Assembly: GCA_013362195.1 (NCBI GenBank)
Contig: JABFWM010000138.1
Location: 1-5,604 of the forward strand
Reading direction: 5' to 3'
Source of the DNA: Acidobacteriota bacterium
GTDB lineage: Bacteria; Acidobacteriota; Vicinamibacteria; Vicinamibacterales; 2-12-FULL-66-21
DNA length: 5,604 nucleotides
Below, one piece after another: positions 1 through 3,943 of the stretch. Positions within the stretch are counted from its first letter, which is position 1; every line of letters begins with the position of its first letter. The notes under the pieces were generated by a model. The model had not been told where the DNA came from. It saw only the letters and a list, made by a program, of their open reading frames with translations, and did no database searches. The position numbers were made by a program, and so were the translations under genes.

Positions 1-226
1 GGCTGAAGCGAACGAGCGTGTGTCGCGTCATGAACAGGAACGGGAACGACAGGAGCTCGCTCGAATCGGCGGGAATGACGACTTCCTCCGGATAGACCGG
101 AATGGTCGTGTATTCGACGATGGCGTTGAGGACGTCGGCCGCGACCTTCGGGTTATAGTCCCAGTCCCCGGAATCGTAGCGGAGCCGGGCGAACACGAAG
201 TCCGAGCCCGTCGGGCGCTGCGCCAT
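1..226 (-). CDS. DUF4159 domain-containing protein, N-terminal part (runs off the left edge)
   Basis: About 75 residues are visible, read leftward from an ATG at 224-226; the C-terminal part lies outside the window. The segment FARLRYDSGDWDYNPKVA (residues 12-29), followed by an N-x-I-V-E-Y-T-T stretch (34-41) and a P-F-L-F-M-T-x-H-x-L-V-R-F run (62-74), matches my memory of DUF4159 proteins. These have a Rossmann-like, glutamine-amidotransferase-like fold and no settled function. The start is uncertain. The frame stays open upstream past 310, no good ribosome-binding site precedes the ATG, and no signal peptide follows it; family members are often exported, so a non-standard upstream start cannot be excluded. 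Arg68 stands where I remember a glycine (T-G-H) in relatives. The gene is divergent from the ECF sigma gene, with 86 bp between the two chosen starts. The family call is fairly sure, the function unknown. Confidence 0.72.
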   Translation of the reverse strand, partial: MAQRPTGSDFVFARLRYDSGDWDYNPKVAADVLNAIVEYTTIPVYPEEVVIPADSSELLSFPFLFMTRHTLVRFS

Positions 227-251
227 CAGCCGGTATGTCAGCGCCCGCCGG

Positions 252-257
252 TATAAT
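252..257 (+). promoter_or_regulatory. Consensus -10 hexamer (TATAAT), possible housekeeping promoter of the sigma gene
   Basis: A perfect TATAAT sits in an otherwise GC-rich divergent gap. Transcription would begin near 264, leaving a leader of about 50 nt before the chosen ATG at 313. No convincing TTGACA-like -35 lies 16-18 bp upstream (that stretch reads around GCCGGT), so the case rests on the -10 alone. It could supply basal transcription of the sigma/anti-sigma/ispH cluster. Confidence 0.4.
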
Positions 258-281
258 GGAAGGACGTGCGGCTCGGCTGAC

Positions 282-310
282 GGTAAACGTCGTCGCGCCG
301 CGGGCGTATT
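282..310 (+). promoter_or_regulatory. Candidate ECF-type promoter upstream of the sigma gene (GGTAAAC-N16-CGTATT)
   Basis: The -35-like GGTAAAC is at 282-288 and the -10-like CGTATT at 305-310, separated by 16 bp. The AAAC-N16-CGTA core has the same shape as well-known ECF promoters such as those of Bacillus SigW (TGAAAC-N16-CGTA). A near-copy lies at 3331-3360 before the spy-like gene; the two share the 9-mer CGGTAAACG. This suggests autoregulation by the downstream sigma factor. The -10 ends two bases before the chosen ATG at 313, so transcripts from here would be leaderless or would start just inside the gene, which weakens the call. Confidence 0.45.
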
Positions 311-312
311 AC

Positions 313-1005
313 ATGGCAGGCACGTCACCAGCTCACACGGCCGCTCGCGAAGCGGATGCCGCGGCCGCGAGGACCGTCAAGGCGTTCCAGGCCGACGGGC
401 AGCACGCCGAGGCGCGCGACCGTTTTTCGGAGCTCGTCGCGCGCCATCAGCGCCGGGCGGGCCGCATCGCGTACCACTACCTGCGCGACGGCGCGGAGGC
501 CGACGAGGCGGTACAGGACGCGTTCGTGAAGGCGTACTCGCACCTCTCCACCTTTCGCGAGGAGCTGCCGTTCGACGTGTGGTTCACGCGCATCCTGATC
601 AACGGATGTCTGGATCGCATCAAGGCGCGGACGCGCCGCGAGCGCTGGCTCGTGCCGATGGGACGGGTGACCGGCGCCAGCGAGCACGCACCGGCCGAAC
701 GCGACCTCACGGCTCGCGTCGCCAGCGGCGGGCCGTCGCCGGAGGATTCGGTGCTCTCGCGCGAGCGGCGGCGCCAGATTGCTGACGCGCTCGCCAGGCT
801 GCCGGCACGGCAGCGCGCGGTGTTCGTGCTCAGTCACGTCGAGGGCTGCACCTCCCGCGAGGTCAGTGCGCTGACCGGCCTCAACGAGTCGACGGTGCGC
901 GTGCACCTGTTTCGTGCGATCCGCAAGCTGCGCACGTTGCTGGCCGCCGATCGGGGGACCGCCGCGCCGGCGGAACTGAAAGGGAAACGCCGTGTCACTT
1001 CTTGA
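313..1005 (+). CDS. RNA polymerase ECF-family sigma factor (sigma-70 family, RpoE-like)
   Basis: The product (230 residues) directs RNA polymerase to a dedicated promoter set. Region 2 spans about residues 38-105: a Y-x-L-R-D-x-x-E-A-D-E-A-V-Q-D-A-F segment (56-71) for core binding and -10 recognition, then F-D-V-W-F-T-R-I-L-I-N (87-97). A 45-residue linker follows. Region 4 (about 150-208) has L-P-A-R-Q-R-A-V-F (163-171) and the helix-turn-helix C-T-S-R-E-V-S-A-L-T-G-L-N-E-S-T-V-R-V-H-L (179-199) for -35 binding. The region 1.1 of primary sigmas is absent, as expected for ECF factors. I chose the ATG at 313. The same frame also has starts at 235 and 256, but these precede or overlap the TATAAT and would add an unconserved leader; no start codon is available between 313 and region 2. 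The 3' end overlaps the anti-sigma gene by 14 bp. The class is secure; the ECF subgroup and inducing signal cannot be read here. Confidence 0.93.
   Translation: MAGTSPAHTAAREADAAAARTVKAFQADGQHAEARDRFSELVARHQRRAGRIAYHYLRDGAEADEAVQDAFVKAYSHLSTFREELPFDVWFTRILINGCLDRIKARTRRERWLVPMGRVTGASEHAPAERDLTARVASGGPSPEDSVLSRERRRQIADALARLPARQRAVFVLSHVEGCTSREVSALTGLNESTVRVHLFRAIRKLRTLLAADRGTAAPAELKGKRRVTS
979..984 (+). promoter_or_regulatory. Ribosome-binding site of the anti-sigma gene
   Basis: AAAGGG lies inside the end of the sigma gene, 7 nt before the GTG at 992. It decides the GTG start of the overlapping anti-sigma gene and suggests translational coupling of the two. Confidence 0.6.
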
Positions 1006-1603
1006 ACGCCTCGGCCTCGGCCATTTGACCGACCGTGATTTCGCGCGCCTCTGGGCGGTGGGCGGCGGCCATCCGCATCTCGATGGCTGCGCGCAGTGCC
1101 GCGCGCGGTTCGAGGCGTTCGATCAGTGGGTGCTCGGGATCGGCGACGACATGCGCGCCGAGGCGGACGATGCGTTCCCGATGGATCGCCTCGCGGCGCA
1201 GCAGGCGCAGATCGCCCGTCGGCTCGAGGCCATGGCGCAGCCCGCGCGCGTGCTGACGTTCCCGAAGGCCGCGCGCGCCGTCATCAGCGGGCATTCGCAC
1301 GTGCGCCGGTGGGTCACGGTCGCGGCTGCCGCCGGCCTCATCGCGGGCGTCGGCCTCGGCCAGGTGCTCGACACCTATCGATCGCTGGATCGGTCCACGC
1401 GCGCCGCGAAGTCGGGGGCCCACTTGACCGCCGCGGCCAGCGGCGCGCGCGCGAACGCCAGCGTCATCCCGGCGTCGCGGCCGCGCGAGGAGGATTTGCT
1501 CTCCGATGCCGACACGTTCTTGCGCGCCCGCGTCAGCAGCGCACTGCTGCCGCTCGACGACATGACGCCCCACGCCCGCGACCTGATGGACCGTCCGCGC
1601 TGA
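992..1603 (+). CDS. Membrane-anchored zinc-type anti-sigma factor
   Basis: This 203-residue protein is the likely inhibitor of the preceding sigma factor. His29-x3-Cys33-x2-Cys36 (HLDGCAQC) is the signature of zinc-binding anti-sigma (ZAS) domains, which occlude ECF sigma factors on the cytoplasmic side. A single membrane segment follows at about residues 107-126 (W-V-T-V-A-A-A-A-G-L-I-A-G-V-G), then a tail of about 75 residues rich in Ala, Ser and Arg that would lie in the periplasm and could sense or transmit the signal. The GTG start is supported by AAAGGG 7 nt upstream and by the 14-bp overlap with the sigma gene, a normal sigma/anti-sigma arrangement. The upstream His of the fuller H-x(n)-H-x3-C-x2-C pattern may be His11 or His27. 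The sequence outside the motif is divergent, so the call rests on motif, topology and position. Whether it is cleaved by regulated proteolysis or acts as a redox or zinc switch is not visible. Confidence 0.82.
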   Translation: MSLLERLGLGHLTDRDFARLWAVGGGHPHLDGCAQCRARFEAFDQWVLGIGDDMRAEADDAFPMDRLAAQQAQIARRLEAMAQPARVLTFPKAARAVISGHSHVRRWVTVAAAAGLIAGVGLGQVLDTYRSLDRSTRAAKSGAHLTAAASGARANASVIPASRPREEDLLSDADTFLRARVSSALLPLDDMTPHARDLMDRPR

Positions 1604-1604
1604 C

Positions 1605-2804
1605 GTGAGCAAGACCCAGCCGCTGATCTTCCGGAAGGGCCTCGACATGAAAGAGGCCGTTGCCGGGGAACTTGCCGCCGCGTACCACAGCACGCTGGTC
1701 GACGAGGTCCGCGCCTCCGACTTCCGCTTCGACGCCGGACGCCTCACGCTGCACCTCGCGCGCGAGTTCGGCTTCTGTTACGGCGTCGATCGCGCCGTCG
1801 ACTACGCCTACCAGGCGCGTGCGCGCTTCCCCGGGCGCAGCGTCTTCCTGACCGGCGAGATCATCCACAACCCGCACGTCAACGATCGGCTCCGCGCCGC
1901 CGGCATCCGCTTTCTGAGCGATCCGTCGGAGAACCGGCATGCGCTCGGTCCGGACGATGTGGTGATCCTGCCGGCATTCGGCGTGACCGTGAACGAGATG
2001 CTGCGGCTGACGGAGCAGGGCTGCACGCTCGTCGACACCACCTGCGGGTCGGTGCTGAACGTCTGGAAGAACGTCGTCCGCTACGCGCAGGACGGATTCA
2101 CCGCCGTCATCCACGGCAAGGTGCGGCACGAGGAGACGCGCGCGACCGCGTCGCAGGCGCTGAAGTATCCGGGCGGGCGCTACCTCGTCGTTCTCGATCG
2201 CGACGAAGCGTCCATGGTCTGCGACTACATCGAGCGCGGCGGCGATCGGCAGGCCTTCCTGGCGCGTTTCGCCGACGCGGTGTCGCCCGGCTTCGATCCC
2301 GACGTCGACCTGAGGCGCGTCGGCTGCGCGAACCAGACGACCATGCTGATGTCGGAATCGCTCGAGATCGGCGAGATGTTCGGGCGCGCCATCCGCGCGC
2401 GGTACGGGGACGCGCACGTCGCGGAACACTTCCGGGCGTTCGACACGATCTGCAGCGCCACGCAGGAGCGGCAGGACGCCGTGGAAGCCCTGCTCGCGTC
2501 GGAGCCGCTCGATCTGATGATCGTCGTCGGCGGCTACAACAGCAGCAATACCTGCAATCTCGCCCGCATCTGCGCCGCACACGTGCGCACGTACCACATC
2601 GCGGATCCGGACTGCCTGGTGTCGCCGGCGCACATCCGGCACCGGCCGATCGGGGCGCCGTCGACCGCGAACGCGCCGGAAACGCTGTCCAGCGACTGGC
2701 TGCCGTCCGGCCGTGTGGTGGTGGGACTCACGGCGGGCGCCTCGACGCCGAACAACATCGTCGGCCAGGTGATCGAGACGCTGGAGAGATTCACGGCGGC
2801 CTGA
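1605..2804 (+). CDS. ispH: 4-hydroxy-3-methylbut-2-enyl diphosphate reductase (IspH/LytB)
   Basis: IspH catalyses the last step of the MEP isoprenoid pathway, reducing HMBPP to IPP and DMAPP in the cytoplasm with a [4Fe-4S] cluster. The three cluster cysteines are visible: Cys58 in F-G-F-C-Y-G-V, Cys147 in D-T-T-C-G-S-V and Cys283 in D-T-I-C-S-A-T-Q-E-R-Q. Substrate-binding positions are also present: His88 (G-E-I-I-H-N), His175 and Glu177 (R-H-E-E), Ser313-Ser314-Asn315 (Y-N-S-S-N-T) and Ser380 (T-A-G-A-S-T-P). At 399 residues it is longer than E. coli IspH (316) and resembles the plant/cyanobacterial form, with an N-terminal extension carrying an F-R-K-G motif (9-12) and extra sequence around residues 190-240. 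The GTG start lies one base after the anti-sigma stop, suggesting coupled translation. An in-frame ATG at 1647 has GGAAGG 9 nt upstream, but starting there would lose the F-R-K-G segment. All key residues are intact. Confidence 0.96.
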   Translation: MSKTQPLIFRKGLDMKEAVAGELAAAYHSTLVDEVRASDFRFDAGRLTLHLAREFGFCYGVDRAVDYAYQARARFPGRSVFLTGEIIHNPHVNDRLRAAGIRFLSDPSENRHALGPDDVVILPAFGVTVNEMLRLTEQGCTLVDTTCGSVLNVWKNVVRYAQDGFTAVIHGKVRHEETRATASQALKYPGGRYLVVLDRDEASMVCDYIERGGDRQAFLARFADAVSPGFDPDVDLRRVGCANQTTMLMSESLEIGEMFGRAIRARYGDAHVAEHFRAFDTICSATQERQDAVEALLASEPLDLMIVVGGYNSSNTCNLARICAAHVRTYHIADPDCLVSPAHIRHRPIGAPSTANAPETLSSDWLPSGRVVVGLTAGASTPNNIVGQVIETLERFTAA

Positions 2805-2901
2805 GGCTCAAGGCTCGTGGTGACCCATGGCGGTTGCCCTGAGCGGGCACATTGCGCCAGCTCTCCTCCCGGGTCGCCCACAAGCCCTGAGCCTCGGGCC
2901 G
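2797..2901. terminator. Long nested inverted repeat between convergent genes, possible bidirectional terminator
   Basis: The outer arms are 2797-2815 and 2883-2901, 19 bp each with 17 of 19 positions complementary; one of the two mismatches is a G-U wobble in either transcript. Inside them a second stem pairs 2819-2826 with 2871-2878 (8 bp, one wobble), and a small TGCCC/GGGCA hairpin lies at 2835-2849. The left arm spans the ispH stop codon and the right arm ends 6 bp before the stop of the minus-strand gene, so the structure fills the whole gap. No T-tract follows on either strand, so it is not a classical intrinsic terminator; a folded shared 3' end that stabilises or ends both transcripts is the simplest reading. 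Confidence 0.5.
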
Positions 2902-2907
2902 GGGGCC

Positions 2908-3186
2908 TCACCGTTCGAGCCTGGAAAGCTCCTGGCCGCCGACAAGAGTCAGCGTGACGCGCACTTTGCGGCCGTTCTGGCGGGCCAGGAACCGGTGCAG
3001 TTCGGTGCCCGGTTTGGCCAGGACCGTGGCGTCGGGTCCCAGCGAGAAGTAGCCTTCCTCCGTCTCGTGCTCCGCGGAACTGACCTGCGCCGTCACGACG
3101 GTTTCGTCACGATCCGAGGCCCGCCCGATGGCGAGGCCGACCAGCAGGGCGGCCACGACCAGACATCCGATCAGCGCTCCACGCAT
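2908..3186 (-). CDS. Small membrane-anchored protein of unknown function
   Basis: I do not recognise this 92-residue protein. Residues 3-20 (G-A-L-I-G-C-L-V-V-A-A-L-L-V-G-L-A-I) form one hydrophobic segment that looks like an N-terminal membrane anchor or uncleaved signal. L-I-G-C (5-8) resembles a lipobox but lies too close to the N-terminus for a normal lipoprotein signal. A polar, acidic stretch follows (25-44), then a compact C-terminal part (45-92) with G-Y-F-S-L-G-P-D-A, A-K-P-G-T-E-L-H-R-F-L and G-R-K-V-R-V-T-L, likely a small beta-rich domain facing the periplasm. The ATG at 3186 is preferred because GGGGAG (3194-3199) lies 7 nt upstream on this strand; the frame continues to an ATG at 3252 without such support. 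The gene converges on ispH and is divergent from the spy-like gene, with 208 bp between starts. That it is real is supported by the ribosome-binding site, the membrane segment and its fit into the gap. Confidence 0.7.
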   Translation of the reverse strand: MRGALIGCLVVAALLVGLAIGRASDRDETVVTAQVSSAEHETEEGYFSLGPDATVLAKPGTELHRFLARQNGRKVRVTLTLVGGQELSRLER

Positions 3187-3198
3187 GGCCCTTCTCCC

Positions 3199-3209
3199 CT
3201 CGTGACGAG
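3199..3209. promoter_or_regulatory. 11-bp palindrome beside the ribosome-binding site of the small minus-strand gene
   Basis: CTCGTGACGAG is a perfect 5+1+5 palindrome whose left end touches the ribosome-binding site (3194-3199) of the 92-residue gene. A second hairpin, CCGGC (3210-3214) with GCCGG (3221-3225), lies directly next to it. It may be an operator or a leader hairpin affecting translation; short palindromes also arise by chance in GC-rich DNA. Confidence 0.2.
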
Positions 3210-3254
3210 CCGGCCCGATCGCCGGAACAGGGTTCTGCGAGGCAAGCGACATGC

Positions 3255-3277
3255 CACGACAAATACCCGCAGTCGTG
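3255..3277. promoter_or_regulatory. Inverted repeat in the divergent promoter region, possible operator
   Basis: CACGAC (3255-3260) and GTCGTG (3272-3277) form a 6-bp dyad around an 11-bp centre, in the most AT-rich part of the gap between the small minus-strand gene and the spy-like gene. Total length and dyad spacing suit a dimeric regulator, but no known operator is recognised. On the minus strand the AT-rich TATTTG near 3261-3266 could serve as a weak -10 for the 92-residue gene. Confidence 0.22.
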
Positions 3278-3330
3278 ATATTTACGGGACCGCGGCGGGG
3301 CCGTGTGAGGGCACCGCGCTACCCACCGGC

Positions 3331-3360
3331 GGTAAACGCGCGCGTGTCGCGAGTCGTATC
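3331..3360 (+). promoter_or_regulatory. Candidate ECF-type promoter of the spy-like/tolC pair (GGTAAAC-N17-CGTATC)
   Basis: The -35-like GGTAAAC is at 3331-3337 and the -10-like CGTATC at 3355-3360, 17 bp apart. Transcription would begin near 3367, leaving a leader of about 28 nt that contains the GGAG (3379-3382) of the spy-like gene, so the geometry is good. The site nearly repeats the one at 282-310, sharing CGGTAAACG and CGTAT with a spacer one base longer. The inference is that the ECF sigma factor encoded at 313-1005 reads both. Confidence 0.52.
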
Positions 3361-3394
3361 AGCCGTTGTAGTTCCACTGGAGACAGCACGACCG

Positions 3395-3886
3395 ATGGCA
3401 CGTCAGTTTGCGTGGGCCGTTGCGGCCCTCCTCGCGATTCCCGCGTTCAGCTCCCCGGCCGTGGCGTGCGTGCACGGCATCACCGCGTACGAGCAGCCGC
3501 CGCAGAAGTCGGGCGATCGGCGGCCGCCGCGCTGGTGGGCCGACGAGCCCGAACGCACCGAACTCGGCATCACCGATCAACAGTCAGCCGCGATCGAGCA
3601 GATCTGGCAAAACGCGTTTCCGCGCTTGAAGGAACTGCGGGAGCGCCTCGATCAGCTCGAAGACACGCTGTCGCAGATGATTCGCGATGCCGCGGACGAG
3701 GCGACTATCATGGCGCACGTCGACAAGGTGGAGAGCACGCGTACCGAGGCCAACAAGTCGCGCGTGCTGATGCTCTACCGCATGAATCGCGTCCTCACGC
3801 CCGAACAGCGGGTCAAGCTGAAGGCGCTCCGTGATCGCCGTGAGAGCAGCCGGCGCGGACCCGGCCCGTCCGATCGCCGCCACTGA
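3395..3886 (+). CDS. Spy/CpxP-like periplasmic protein (LTxxQ family; heavy-metal-sensor-like)
   Basis: The product has 163 residues. A signal peptide occupies residues 1-24 (M-A-R-Q-F-A-W-A-V-A-A-L-L-A-I) and ends S-P-A-V-A before Cys25; because of that Cys, a lipoprotein is possible but the lipobox is weak. After a W-W-A-D-E motif (47-51) the mature protein is mostly helical and charged. It has two L-T-x-x-Q-like motifs, I-T-D-Q-Q (59-63) and L-T-P-E-Q (134-138), which mark the Spy/CpxP/CnrX group of periplasmic stress chaperones and metal sensors. Between them lies a long helical hairpin (67-130) with K-E-L-R-E-R-L-D-Q-L-E-D at its core. The ATG at 3395 is chosen because it opens directly into the signal peptide and has GGAG 12 nt upstream; the frame runs open back to 3251, but that part resembles nothing. 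It lies 57 bp before the tolC-like gene, probably co-transcribed. Chaperone or metal-sensing role cannot be decided; no His/Cys-rich metal site is evident. Confidence 0.8.
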   Translation: MARQFAWAVAALLAIPAFSSPAVACVHGITAYEQPPQKSGDRRPPRWWADEPERTELGITDQQSAAIEQIWQNAFPRLKELRERLDQLEDTLSQMIRDAADEATIMAHVDKVESTRTEANKSRVLMLYRMNRVLTPEQRVKLKALRDRRESSRRGPGPSDRRH

Positions 3887-3933
3887 CGCGGCCCCCTTCG
3901 CGAATTCCTGTTTGTCCGGGCAATGACTTTTCT

Positions 3934-3938
3934 GGAGG
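3934..3938 (+). promoter_or_regulatory. Ribosome-binding site deciding the GTG start of the TolC-like gene
   Basis: GGAGG ends 5 nt before the GTG at 3944. An in-frame ATG at 3923 lies upstream of this site and has no comparable sequence before it, so the GTG is preferred. Confidence 0.7.
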
Positions 3939-3943
3939 CTCCT

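Noticed and set aside
995..1747. 250-codon minus-strand open frame across the anti-sigma gene
   Set aside because: Shadow of the plus-strand anti-sigma gene, which has the zinc motif, membrane segment and overlap expected; the antisense product shows nothing.
1533..2642. 369-codon open frame on the minus strand across ispH
   Set aside because: Antisense to an intact ispH with all catalytic residues; the composition is typical of a mirror frame and no motif is visible.
3251..3394. N-terminal extension of the spy-like protein to an ATG at 3251
   Set aside because: It would add 48 unpatterned residues before a clear signal peptide and would cover the candidate promoter at 3331-3360.
2827..3834. 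335-codon plus-strand open frame covering the small minus gene and the spy-like gene
   Set aside because: It is out of frame with the spy-like gene, low in complexity and Arg/Gly-rich, lacks a ribosome-binding site, and would run antisense through the supported 92-residue gene.
3887..3943. Possible terminator between the spy-like and tolC-like genes
   Set aside because: Only a 4-bp CGCG pairing and an 8-bp TTCGCGAA palindrome are present, with no stable stem or T-run, so co-transcription is more likely.
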